Assembly: GCA_002339165.1 (NCBI GenBank)
Contig: DDJS01000127.1
Span: 1-29,017 of the forward strand
Direction of reading: 5' to 3'
DNA from: Cellvibrionales bacterium UBA2618
Lineage (GTDB): Bacteria; Pseudomonadota; Gammaproteobacteria; Pseudomonadales; Porticoccaceae
DNA length: 29,017 bases
The position numbers and the translations under genes were made by a program. Every line of letters begins with the position of its first letter. Position 1 is the stretch's first letter. Positions 15,504 through 24,015 of the stretch are shown piece by piece. Under the pieces are notes generated by a model, which was given only the letters and a program-made list of their open reading frames with translations, was not told the origin of the DNA and searched no databases.

Positions 15504-15769
15504 TTCGCCAACAACTGACAATTGTAAACAAATTAGGATTACACGCGCGAGCGGCCACCAAATTAGCGCGTTTAACCGGCGGTTTTGCCTGCCAGATTCG
15601 CGCCGGTAAGAGCCCCCCACTGATCGATGCCAAGAGCGTTATGTCGCTGATGCTGTTGGCCGCGAGTCAGGGTACTGAACTGGTGTTCGAGTTCGAGGGC
15701 GACGACCAAGACCAAGCCCGCGACGAAGTAGAAAAATTGATCGCCAATTATTTTGACGAGGGTGAATAG
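15500..15769 (+). CDS. ptsO: Nitrogen PTS phosphocarrier NPr (HPr-like)
   Basis: An 89-residue HPr-fold phosphocarrier (also called npr). H15 in LGLHARAATKL is the phosphorylation site; the second signature, AKSVMSLMLLAAS, contains S46. It would relay phosphate from PtsP to PtsN, encoded two genes upstream. A role in sugar uptake is unlikely because no sugar EII genes are nearby. It overlaps rapZ by four bases and ends the rpoN-hpf-ptsN-rapZ-npr run. A 195-base spacer with tandem repeats follows. Confidence 0.96.
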   Translation: MIRQQLTIVNKLGLHARAATKLARLTGGFACQIRAGKSPPLIDAKSVMSLMLLAASQGTELVFEFEGDDQDQARDEVEKLIANYFDEGE

Positions 15770-15808
15770 GCGTTTTGTTCCATCGAGCTATTTGACGCCA
15801 AGGCGCTA

Positions 15809-15898
15809 TGTTATCTGACTGATCTGTTTTAACTAATACTTTACTGTTAATTCATAGATCTGTTTTAACTGATGTAGCGGTTTTGACTGATGTAGCTA
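15809..15898 (+). repeat. Five degenerate 18-bp tandem repeats upstream of mgtE
   Basis: Five consecutive 18-base units begin at 15809, 15827, 15845, 15863 and 15881. Examples are TGTTATCTGACTGATCTG (unit 1), TGTTAATTCATAGATCTG (unit 3), TTTTAACTGATGTAGCGG (unit 4) and TTTTGACTGATGTAGCTA (unit 5). Positions 1, 3, 4, 8 and 10 (T, T, T, T, A) are the same in all five. GATCTGTTTTAACT is repeated exactly 36 bases apart (15821 and 15857). The array ends 66 bases before the mgtE ATG. Iterated regulator sites or a worn tandem duplication are both possible. Confidence 0.8.
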
Positions 15899-15964
15899 GG
15901 AGTGCGCGGCAGAGATCGTTAATATAGACGCTCTGGAGTTGTAGTGTTGGTCGCGGAGCGCATC

Positions 15965-17314
15965 ATGGTCACATCCACCGAAAATATTAACCTGCTGACC
16001 ATTTTAGGTCACGCCATCGACTCCGGCACGCTCAATCGCGCGCGCGAAATTCTCAACCACCTGTCGCCACCGGATATTGCGCACGAACTCGAAACAGCTC
16101 CACCTAAGTACCGCCACGTGCTCTGGGAATTGATCGAGCAACAAAATAGCGGCGCGGTGCTGCAGGAATTATCCGACGATATTCAAGTCGAATTTCTCAA
16201 CCAAATGAACGGCAGTGAAGTCGCCTCATTGACCGCTGGCCTAGACGTCGACGACGTCGTCGATATTTTGCAACAGTTGCCAGGTCAAGTGGTCTCAGAG
16301 GCCTTACAGTCGATGTCGAAGCAGGACAGACTACGTGTTGAGTCAGTACTTACTTACGACGAAGAGACCGCCGGTGGTATGATGGATACTGAGGTCATCA
16401 CAGTACGCGCAGACATAAGCCTCGACGCGGTATTGCGCTATCTGCGCCGACATCAGGAGATACCCGACGTCACCGACAATTTGTTCGTGGTCGATCGAAA
16501 GGATAAATTTCTTGGCCTGTTGCCACTGGGTAAACTATTGACGTCAAGTCCGACGGCCATGGTTGAAGACGTTATGGACACTGCGGTGCAACCCGTCCAC
16601 GTCAATTTAACCGATTCTGATGTCGCGCAATTATTTCAACGCCAAGACTTGGTCTCAGCCCCCGTGGTGGACGATGAAAACCATCTACTCGGCCGCATCA
16701 CTATCGATGACGTGGTGGATGTCATCATCGAAGACGCCGACCAGTCGCTGCTCGCCATGGGTGGACTCACCACCGGCGAGGACACCTTTGGCTCCATCTC
16801 ACGCACAGCGCCACGCCGAGCAGTCTGGCTGGGCGTCAACTTGGTCACAGCGATACTCGCCTCGACCGCAATTAGCCTATTTGAAGCCACTCTGGATAAG
16901 GTCGTAGCGCTGGCTATTTTAATGCCCATCGTCGCCAGTATGGGCGGCGTCGCCGGTAGCCAAACCCTGACATTGGTGATTCGCGGGATGGCTCTCGGGC
17001 AGGTTGAGCGCGGCAATATTGGATGGTTGTTGAGTAAAGAGTTCGCCGTTGGCGCGCTCAATGGCTTGCTCTGGGCGGTGGTCATGGGCTGCGTTGTCTC
17101 GCTGTGGTTTGGCGACTGGAACATGGCACTGGTCATCGGTTTGGCCATGGCCATTAATATCACCTCGGCAGCACTCGCAGGTACACTGTTGCCGGTCTTG
17201 CTGCGCGCCATGTCGATCGATCCGGCGCTGGCCGGCAGCGTCATCTTAACGACGATCACCGACATTGTTGGTTTTGTCTCGTTTCTCGGTCTCGCCACTT
17301 GGCTATTAATCTGA
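15965..17314 (+). CDS. mgtE: MgtE-type magnesium channel/transporter
   Basis: A 449-residue inner-membrane Mg2+ channel. The cytoplasmic MgtE_N helical domain (about 25-130) with repeated DDI/DDV motifs is followed by a CBS pair (about 138-255) that senses Mg2+ and gates the pore in characterised homologues. Five membrane helices (about 285-449) come last. MPIVASMGGVAGSQTLTLVIRG and TTITDIVGF are pore signatures; D433 aligns with the selectivity-filter aspartate of the Thermus protein. I use the ATG with GGAG seven bases upstream; a GTG at 15944 also has a GGAG. No M-box riboswitch was recognisable in the leader, which instead holds 18-bp repeats. Its stop shares one base with darP. Confidence 0.95.
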   Translation: MVTSTENINLLTILGHAIDSGTLNRAREILNHLSPPDIAHELETAPPKYRHVLWELIEQQNSGAVLQELSDDIQVEFLNQMNGSEVASLTAGLDVDDVVDILQQLPGQVVSEALQSMSKQDRLRVESVLTYDEETAGGMMDTEVITVRADISLDAVLRYLRRHQEIPDVTDNLFVVDRKDKFLGLLPLGKLLTSSPTAMVEDVMDTAVQPVHVNLTDSDVAQLFQRQDLVSAPVVDDENHLLGRITIDDVVDVIIEDADQSLLAMGGLTTGEDTFGSISRTAPRRAVWLGVNLVTAILASTAISLFEATLDKVVALAILMPIVASMGGVAGSQTLTLVIRGMALGQVERGNIGWLLSKEFAVGALNGLLWAVVMGCVVSLWFGDWNMALVIGLAMAINITSAALAGTLLPVLLRAMSIDPALAGSVILTTITDIVGFVSFLGLATWLLI

Positions 17315-17820
17315 TGGAGGATTCCCACATCGACAACCCACCCGAGACGTTAGATGACCCGAGCAAATCGCAGCGAAAACGGGATATGCTCGCCCTTCAA
17401 GCCCTCGGCAGACAGCTCGTCGACCTCGCCGACGGCACGCTAAAAAAGCTCGAGCTACCCGAATCACTAGCGGAAGCGATTAGCGAGGCGCGCAAGCTAA
17501 AAAGCCGCGAGGCGAGGCGGCGTCATTTGCAACTGATTGGCAAATTGATGCGCACCGTGGACGTTGAGGCATTGACACTCGCGCTCGAGCGCATGGACCA
17601 CAAATCGCCAGCTAACCAGCGACAGATAAAAAAATTAGAAAAATGGCGAGACCGTCTATCGAGCGGAGACAGCGCCCTGATCGAAGACATCATTGAGCAG
17701 TATCCAAGCGCCGACCGACAACAGTTGCGCAACTTACAGCGTCGCGCTGTGCATGAAGACAGCCCAGAAAAAATGTCCGCAGCCCAGCGCAAGTTATTCG
17801 CCTACCTCAGGCAATTGTAA
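17314..17820 (+). CDS. darP: DarP/YjgA 50S subunit assembly factor
   Basis: A 168-residue DUF615 protein. DarP (YjgA) binds late 50S precursors in E. coli. It is almost all helix, with SKSQRKRDMLALQALGRQLV near the N terminus, the charged KSREARRRHLQLIGKLMR core and the C-terminal SAAQRKLFAYLRQL typical of the family. The ATG shares its A with the mgtE stop (TGATG), suggesting translational coupling. In E. coli and Pseudomonas this gene lies by pmbA/tldE; here that partner is absent. It converges with yhdP over 41 bases. A TTCTC/GAGAA five-base stem in that spacer (17821-17833) lacks a T-run and is at best a weak terminator. Confidence 0.93.
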   Translation: MEDSHIDNPPETLDDPSKSQRKRDMLALQALGRQLVDLADGTLKKLELPESLAEAISEARKLKSREARRRHLQLIGKLMRTVDVEALTLALERMDHKSPANQRQIKKLEKWRDRLSSGDSALIEDIIEQYPSADRQQLRNLQRRAVHEDSPEKMSAAQRKLFAYLRQL

Positions 17821-17861
17821 TTCTCTTAGAGAAGAGCGCAGAGGAGAGAAAAATACGCCGA

Positions 17862-20800
17862 TCAGTCTAACTCGGGCGTCACCGCCTCTTCTGGTTCTGG
17901 CTCGAGCGCAGCGGCAAAAATCTTGTCGACCTTAATATCTATTTCATCCCAAGGCCCCGAAAGCTTGTAGCTAATACTCGACAGTCGATCGACCTGCTTT
18001 TCAACCAGTTTGCCGGTCAGATAAACTCCCAAGGCGGCCGGTAATCCGCCAATCAGAGCCCCGACCCAAGGTAGATTTGTCGCTACCGGCAGCGTTGCCA
18101 CTAATTGACCGTCGATGGTCTCCTCGACTAAGTCAAAGTCGCCTGCCATACTCATTCGTCCCGAGGGCATACGCATCCTCAACGGCTCTGCCAACTGCGC
18201 CATACCGCGATCAAAGGCAAAGCGTCCGGCGAGGCTGTTGTAACTCAAGTTTTGCCCAACCACATCGGAAAAATCTAACTGCAAGCGCCGCAACCAGTTG
18301 GCAAAGTTCACCAGACTGATCATTTTCAATGCCACATCTGCGCCACTGGCAGATTTATAAAAACTGCCGCTATTCAGCTCGAAGCTAAAATCGCCGCTGA
18401 TATTGTCGCGCCCATAGCGCCACGGTTGGGCTGGCCAAGTGAGATCAAAAACCAGACTTCCAGATTCACTATCGGCAATTTTTGGTAGTCGGAACTGCTT
18501 GAATACCGCGCCTATATCGCCGACTACCACCGGACCTATCAATCGACTCGAGTAATTTTGGCCGTCGAAACCCCAAAAGAATTCGATCGGCGGCAACGTC
18601 TCATCTGCACCCATCTGCAGACCAAAAATATCACCCTCGATATCGGCAAATACCGCGCCAGAAATCTCCGAACGCAAATCAAACGCCAGCTCCCCCCAGC
18701 GATCGCCGTCAACCCATAGCTGCTCGATCTGAACACCCATATCGAGAAATTCGCGTGGATCAAAGCGACTTTTTAGCGCGTCGTCTGCAAACAAATTTTC
18801 TTTAAACGTCAATCGTGACAAGCGTAAATTCGGTGGCTTTTTAAAGTCGCTGTGCAATGTCAAAAGACCGTCGGCCACATCGCTGCGAAAGGCCACATGG
18901 GTATCATTTTGGTGTTGCGTGATCACTGCCTCGATCTCGTTCAAGGCGGTTTCTGCGAAGATTGCCGTGTCGAATCTTAGATCGACCCGTGATTCCCAGT
19001 TGCGCACAGCGTCGCCGCGCGAAGGCCGATTGACTAACGTTTTGCGGTGGCTGTCAATCAACTGCACCAAGGGTTGCCAGAGTGCCAGGTCGGTATCTGC
19101 CAAATAACCCGCAAACAACATCTGCCCTGATTCTGGAAGCGCCATGGCGCGGTCATAACCGACCCATCCACGATCAAAAAGACCGTCCTCAAAGCGTGTA
19201 TCTATCACCAGCTTATCGCCTAATGCACCCTTGACCCGTTCTATCTTTTTGCCGAAATCAATGCGTATGTCGAGCGTTCGCTGCTCGTTAGCGGCTTTGC
19301 CTAGAGGTGCGGGCAGCGCAATCGACGTGCCCAGCATATCGCCGGTAAGTTGCAAACTAGCGCCTATGCTGTTGGCATCGGTGGCTTGGGGAATACGCAA
19401 CAAACCCTCAACTGGGATACTGCCCTCGAGCAACCCCTGCCATGGGAAATCGATTAGTTGAGCGATCTTTTCCGGCTGAATACGGCTTTTGAGCGCTATC
19501 GTCTGGTCGCCATTGTCACGCGCTAACTTCGCCGTCAAGGGACGCCCCCAAAACCTGCCAACCAGTTCGTCGGACTGAAAGCCGACATCGGAGTCAAAGC
19601 GCAAATTACCGAAGATTTCAGTAATCCCCAGTGCGCTGTTGGGGATGATGAGTTGGCCGTCCAACAGCGCGGTCGAGGCACGATAAAATCCTCGGTTAGA
19701 GCTATTTTTTGGTTTATTCGTCGATGCCAGTGGAATATTTAGAGACAATTGCGTGGTTTGTTGACCTTGGTATTGCCAGTCCACCAAGGGCCCCATCGAG
19801 GGCTGCAGCGGCGACCGACTCAACACTCCGATCGCAGCACCTATAGTGGAGGAAAGCTGCGCGTCAACGACCACCTGCGCGCCAACACTGGGATTGGCAT
19901 TGGTGTATTCAACCTCGACATTCTGTATCGATAGCTGGTCAATGCGAGCGCCATCTATGGTCGCCTGCACGTGGCTGTCATCAACCAGCACCACGCCTTG
20001 GGCATGGGTTACTCTGGGCCAATCTGGATGATAGTTGAGCGCTGCATTTTCAACGTTTAAATAAAGCTGACTGGTTCGCGAAATGCTCGTCCCGCGGGGG
20101 TTCCCAGTGCGTAATGCAAAGCCAAATTCGCGTAAATCGGAGTCGACAACCGCATCGACCAACCATTCTTTCAATTTCGGCGACAATTTTTCCGGCAGAT
20201 ACTTGGGGTAGTGTTCGGCATCCATGTCGCTGCCGCCGATCAGTAACTGAACCTCTGGTGCTGCGCCATTGCTAGGAATTAGCGAGCGCGTCGAAAACTG
20301 TATGCTCACTAGCCCGGCATCGACGGCCACCTGCATCACGTCGCTGCTGATGGTGAGCGCCTTTAAAGCCGGCACCCAAGATAGCGACATCTGACCTTTG
20401 AGCGCATCCACAGTAAGGGCTGCCGGATAGATATTGGCAAAGTCGATGGTAAAACCATCGCGATCATCGATGTTTATCCTTGCGCTATGATCGCGGATTT
20501 GAAATTCACCGTCTATTCCGGCGAGACCCGGAATTCCCCGGGTCGATAGACTATGAACACCTTGCAAGCGACCCTCAGCAAAGTATTCTCCGGCCTTTTT
20601 ACCGATGCGTAAATCATCCAGCACGCCCTTAAGAGCCAGGCTTTCCAACCAAGCAGGCAGAACGTCACTGCCAACCCACACCTCGGTTAGTAAGGTGCTG
20701 ACCGAATCCAGCTCAAAGCGCTCGACAGCCAGCATAAAATCTTGCCGATTGGCGCCGACGCTCTGTGAAAAAAGCATGTTGACCGGTTGGATGGCGATGT

Positions 20801-21782
20801 CTTCACGGGTAAATTTAAGGCCTTGCAGGCGCACGCCCCAATCGACCCCAGGGGTATACCAGCCGGTAATATCAGTACCTATATCATGAAACGATGGCAG
20901 CTCCGCTTGGCCCGCCAGCGCTAAGTGACCAATCGCCACACGACCTTCAAAATCGGTTGCACCACCGGGCTGCACGTCAAACCAAATTTCGCCATTGGCG
21001 TGAGCATCGAGGTTGGCAACACGCGCAAACAACTGCGGTAGTAGCTGTTGCGCCAGCTGCAGATAAGGCTGTTGCAGATCGAACTGCTCTATCTTGATAT
21101 AACCATCCGCGTCAAAGGTTTCCAGGTCGAGGGGATCGCCGCGACCTTCAACAATGACGTAGGCGGGTTTTTCCTGATCGCTCATCGATAAGGACAACTC
21201 AGCGCGATGAAAATTAGAATCATTGTCCAGCCGCAAAGCGCTGCCACCGACACGAAAAGATTGTCCGGAATAAAATCGAAAATCAATGCTGATATGGTCT
21301 ACTGAAATCGAGCGACTGTAAAAAAGCGGCTCTAAGATAACGCTTAACTCTGTGTCCCCATCGCCAGACAGGCCCATCAATTGCCAATTGCCGCGGTCAT
21401 CCTCCTCGAGGGTAAGGTCGAGTCGGTCGATAGCAAACTCGCGCCAGATAGGGTTTAGATGTTGCAGACTGCGAAATAGGTCGAGATCAGCGCGCCCACC
21501 GCGAATCACCATGCCGGGCTCGGCATACTTTGCGCCGAGCTGAATTTTATCGATCTCTACGATCGGCGTCAGACCGGTCCACTGCGCAGACAGCGTTCCC
21601 AATTCGACAGCGAGGCCGAAATTTTCTGTGGTAAATGTCTCTATACGCTGTCGGTGGTCATCGATATTTGCCACCGAGTGTCGGCCGATAAGCGCCAGTA
21701 CCAGTGCTAACACTATCATCAATACCGCCGAAATCACTGCGATACGCAGCGTAATGGCGACAATTCTAGTGAAAGCAATCAT
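17862..21782 (-). CDS. yhdP: YhdP AsmA-family phospholipid transport protein
   Basis: A 1306-residue AsmA-like protein, near the 1266 of E. coli. YhdP, with TamB and YdbH, is thought to form a periplasm-spanning groove moving phospholipids to the outer membrane. A single inner-membrane anchor lies at about residues 8-33; the rest is a long series of beta-rich DUF3971/AsmA_2 repeats. Typical C-terminal features are GRFAFDRGMAQLAEPLRMRM, GRMSMAGDFDLVEETIDGQL and the PWVGALIGGLPAALGVYLTG segment. It is the last gene of the minus-strand mre run, separated from maf by 268 bases. The rng gene that usually lies between them is missing. The Gln-, Asp- and Leu-rich repeats make precise domain limits hard to set by eye. 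Confidence 0.93.
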   Translation of the reverse strand: MIAFTRIVAITLRIAVISAVLMIVLALVLALIGRHSVANIDDHRQRIETFTTENFGLAVELGTLSAQWTGLTPIVEIDKIQLGAKYAEPGMVIRGGRADLDLFRSLQHLNPIWREFAIDRLDLTLEEDDRGNWQLMGLSGDGDTELSVILEPLFYSRSISVDHISIDFRFYSGQSFRVGGSALRLDNDSNFHRAELSLSMSDQEKPAYVIVEGRGDPLDLETFDADGYIKIEQFDLQQPYLQLAQQLLPQLFARVANLDAHANGEIWFDVQPGGATDFEGRVAIGHLALAGQAELPSFHDIGTDITGWYTPGVDWGVRLQGLKFTREDIAIQPVNMLFSQSVGANRQDFMLAVERFELDSVSTLLTEVWVGSDVLPAWLESLALKGVLDDLRIGKKAGEYFAEGRLQGVHSLSTRGIPGLAGIDGEFQIRDHSARINIDDRDGFTIDFANIYPAALTVDALKGQMSLSWVPALKALTISSDVMQVAVDAGLVSIQFSTRSLIPSNGAAPEVQLLIGGSDMDAEHYPKYLPEKLSPKLKEWLVDAVVDSDLREFGFALRTGNPRGTSISRTSQLYLNVENAALNYHPDWPRVTHAQGVVLVDDSHVQATIDGARIDQLSIQNVEVEYTNANPSVGAQVVVDAQLSSTIGAAIGVLSRSPLQPSMGPLVDWQYQGQQTTQLSLNIPLASTNKPKNSSNRGFYRASTALLDGQLIIPNSALGITEIFGNLRFDSDVGFQSDELVGRFWGRPLTAKLARDNGDQTIALKSRIQPEKIAQLIDFPWQGLLEGSIPVEGLLRIPQATDANSIGASLQLTGDMLGTSIALPAPLGKAANEQRTLDIRIDFGKKIERVKGALGDKLVIDTRFEDGLFDRGWVGYDRAMALPESGQMLFAGYLADTDLALWQPLVQLIDSHRKTLVNRPSRGDAVRNWESRVDLRFDTAIFAETALNEIEAVITQHQNDTHVAFRSDVADGLLTLHSDFKKPPNLRLSRLTFKENLFADDALKSRFDPREFLDMGVQIEQLWVDGDRWGELAFDLRSEISGAVFADIEGDIFGLQMGADETLPPIEFFWGFDGQNYSSRLIGPVVVGDIGAVFKQFRLPKIADSESGSLVFDLTWPAQPWRYGRDNISGDFSFELNSGSFYKSASGADVALKMISLVNFANWLRRLQLDFSDVVGQNLSYNSLAGRFAFDRGMAQLAEPLRMRMPSGRMSMAGDFDLVEETIDGQLVATLPVATNLPWVGALIGGLPAALGVYLTGKLVEKQVDRLSSISYKLSGPWDEIDIKVDKIFAAALEPEPEEAVTPELD

Positions 21783-22050
21783 AGTAACTCGGTATCTCTA
21801 CGGGCGATATTTCAGGTTATTTTAGCGTTAGCAACGAGCACTGTAGGACTCTGTCACCGACAAAAATTCACCGGCAAAACCATACATACAGCCAGAAAAA
21901 AACGGCCAGTGGCGACAGCTAGACAAAACGTTCTCGCACGCGCCAGTATGCCATCTGCGGCAGATAAATGTGCGCGTTATTTCTCAAATTGGTAAACAAT
22001 GACGGCGCTGGAGGCTGGCCACTCGGCAACCTCACATCTTCAAACGGTGG
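21783..22050. other. maf-yhdP spacer where rng is missing
   Basis: In E. coli and Pseudomonas the RNase G gene (rng/cafA) fills this interval. Here only 268 bases remain, with no sequence resembling RNase G. On the minus strand, in the same frame as maf and directly after its TGA stop, an open stretch of 43 codons runs from 22050 to a TAG ending at 21919. It reads PPFEDVRLPSGQ and ends YWRVRERFV. I recognise no family. The AT-rich part next to yhdP presumably carries its ribosome binding site, but none is clear. Confidence 0.6.
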
Positions 22051-22647
22051 TCAATCCAGAGACGCCCAGACGGGGACATGGAACAGTCGCAGTAACTGGT
22101 GGGTTAAGTCGATCGGCAGTCCAACCACGCCGCTGTAACTGCCCTCTAAGTGCTCGATAAAGACGCCACCAAAACCCTGAATAGCATAACCACCGGCCTT
22201 GTCCATAGGCTCCCCAGTCCGCACATAATCGCGACACTCGCAGGCCTCTATACAGCGAAACGTGACTTCGCTCACCGACACCCTGCTAGCGCTGGTAACG
22301 CCATCGGTTACCGCCACTGCGGTCACCACCGAGTGCTTACGCGCTGAAAGCGCCGTCAACATCGACCGCGCCTCATCGGCATCGCTCGGCTTGCCAAAAA
22401 TCTGTTGCCCCAAAACCACCGCGGTATCGGCTCCCAGCACGGGTGTGTTTGACCAACTCAGCGCGAACCCTCCTCGGGCCTTAGCTAAGGCTAGCCTAGA
22501 GACATAGTCTCGGGGTGTTTCAGCGGTTTGCAAAGACTCATCCACGCTGTTGGCTATCACCGAAAAATTGACGCCCATCTGGGATAACAGCTCTTTACGT
22601 CTGGGCGAGTTGGAAGCCAATAGCAGATCTACAGCAGTTTTTGGCAT
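22051..22647 (-). CDS. maf: Maf/YhdE nucleotide pyrophosphatase
   Basis: A 198-residue Maf-family protein. YhdE-type members hydrolyse dTTP, UTP and modified nucleotides, acting as a house-cleaning pyrophosphatase, and some relatives affect septum formation. Motifs seen are LLASNSPRRKELL (9-21), GADT (72-75) and DKAGGYAIQG (149-158). The DKAGGYAIQG form and the location next to mreD point to the YhdE subfamily rather than YceF. It follows mreD with only a three-base gap. The TGA stop is in the usual place for the family, although the frame stays open for 43 codons beyond it. Confidence 0.95.
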   Translation of the reverse strand: MPKTAVDLLLASNSPRRKELLSQMGVNFSVIANSVDESLQTAETPRDYVSRLALAKARGGFALSWSNTPVLGADTAVVLGQQIFGKPSDADEARSMLTALSARKHSVVTAVAVTDGVTSASRVSVSEVTFRCIEACECRDYVRTGEPMDKAGGYAIQGFGGVFIEHLEGSYSGVVGLPIDLTHQLLRLFHVPVWASLD

Positions 22648-22650
22648 GCT

Positions 22651-23121
22651 CTATGTCTCTCGGGACAGACCGACAAATTTCTCCACCAACGGCAACATCA
22701 GCGCCGACATGAGCGCCATGCCAGGCAGGTAATCGAGCGCGATGGAAGAGCCCTGCAAATTAATCAAAACGGTTTGCGTAAAAGTCGCAAATAAACTCAC
22801 ACCAAATACCACCAAAAGGCGATAGAGCAGCGCAAAATAGCGGGTCCATCGGCTGAGTAACACCAAAAGGGTTCCACACAGGGTAAATACCAGCATGAAA
22901 TGCCCCACAGTGGTGCCGAAAACGCCGTCGGCAAACAATCCCACCGTCGCCGCAAAAATCACGCTAAATTGATCCGGCTGATTAATCATCAACACTATAA
23001 CGATGACCAGAATAAAGTTGGGCTTCCAATCCACCCAGCCACCGTATGCGGGGACTAATTGCAGTACAGTGGCGATCAACAAGGCGTATAAGATCGTCCC
23101 CAAGCGCGTCGAGACATCCAT
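22651..23121 (-). CDS. mreD: Rod shape-determining protein MreD
   Basis: A 156-residue inner-membrane protein of the elongasome with about five membrane helices. Conserved features are the WKPNFILVIVIVLMI segment, GLFADGVFGTTVG and the C-terminal LPGMALMSALMLPLVEKFV. It works with MreC and RodA/PBP2 to guide sidewall peptidoglycan synthesis. I use the ATG whose A is shared with the mreC stop (TGATG), although the frame also allows a TTG one codon earlier. maf follows directly. Confidence 0.93.
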   Translation of the reverse strand: MDVSTRLGTILYALLIATVLQLVPAYGGWVDWKPNFILVIVIVLMINQPDQFSVIFAATVGLFADGVFGTTVGHFMLVFTLCGTLLVLLSRWTRYFALLYRLLVVFGVSLFATFTQTVLINLQGSSIALDYLPGMALMSALMLPLVEKFVGLSRET

Positions 23122-23948
23122 CAATCTAGTCCATCGCGATTATTTGAATCAGACGTAAATACCAACAATAAATGCGTGCTTCTATCCAATAGTGCCGAGG
23201 GATCGACCTGGATATCCATAAATACCGATCCAGGTTTCTGCTCGATGTTCGATACTATACCGACCGGATAGCCGGCCGGAAACCGTCCTCCCAATCCAGA
23301 ACTCAACAGCTGATCACCGAGTTTGATGTCGGCGGTGGGCGAGACATAGCGCAGATTCAGGCGATTAAAATCAGCGGTGCCCTCGGCAATTGAGCGAACT
23401 CCATTTCTAAGCACCTTGACCGGCAGTGCATGACTGCCATCGGTAATCAGCAACGCCACGCTGTGGGAGTCAAATACTGTCACCAACTGGCCCATCAAAC
23501 CCTCGGAATCGAGCAGTGGTTGGCCGACATAGGCACCGTCGTCAGCGCCGCGATCGATGGTTAAAGTATGCCGTTGCGGTGTCGGAGAAATGCCGATCAC
23601 TTGCGTCACCAGAACACTGTCGATCAGCAGTTCAGAGGCATTCAACAACTGTAACAAGCGTAAATTCTCGGCGGCCAATTCCGACATGCGTTGCAGTCGC
23701 CCGCGGTATATCAGACGCTCTTGACGAAGTCGTTTGTTATCGTCTATTAGTTGTTCTTTGCTGGCTAGATTGAGATCGCTCCACTGTTGAATATTGCGCG
23801 GGATGTTGCCGATCCAATTGAGCGGGCGGAGTACATAATCGGCACCCATGCGGAGCGGTTGCAACCAGGTGGTCGAGCGGTCGACGATCATCAGTGCCGT
23901 GGCGATCAGGCAAAGAATCAACATGCGTCGAAGAAGCGGCGAATACAT
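23121..23948 (-). CDS. mreC: Rod shape-determining protein MreC
   Basis: A 275-residue bitopic membrane protein. One N-terminal membrane helix (about 8-22) leads to a periplasmic coiled coil (about 63-105, with ENLRLLQLLNASELL) and a beta-rich domain with TLTIDRGADDGAYVGQPLL, the QVIGISPTP motif, and VGIVSNIEQKPGSVFMDIQV. MreC dimers activate PBP2-RodA glycan synthesis. AAGGA lies ten bases before the ATG. The N terminus is somewhat shorter than in Pseudomonas MreC. It sits 67 bases after mreB and shares one base with mreD. Confidence 0.95.
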   Translation of the reverse strand: MYSPLLRRMLILCLIATALMIVDRSTTWLQPLRMGADYVLRPLNWIGNIPRNIQQWSDLNLASKEQLIDDNKRLRQERLIYRGRLQRMSELAAENLRLLQLLNASELLIDSVLVTQVIGISPTPQRHTLTIDRGADDGAYVGQPLLDSEGLMGQLVTVFDSHSVALLITDGSHALPVKVLRNGVRSIAEGTADFNRLNLRYVSPTADIKLGDQLLSSGLGGRFPAGYPVGIVSNIEQKPGSVFMDIQVDPSALLDRSTHLLLVFTSDSNNRDGLD

Positions 23949-24015
23949 CGTTATACGATCCTTGCGGATTATTCCATGGCTGCTGTCTGTGGATGCCGTT
24001 CACACCGCCACGAGC

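Noticed and set aside
15770..15964. M-box magnesium riboswitch in front of mgtE
   Set aside because: The region is short and made largely of 18-bp repeats; I could not find the conserved M-box core.
16636..17328. Minus-strand open frame of 230 codons opposite mgtE
   Set aside because: Composition is that of a shadow of a membrane protein gene; mgtE has complete motifs.
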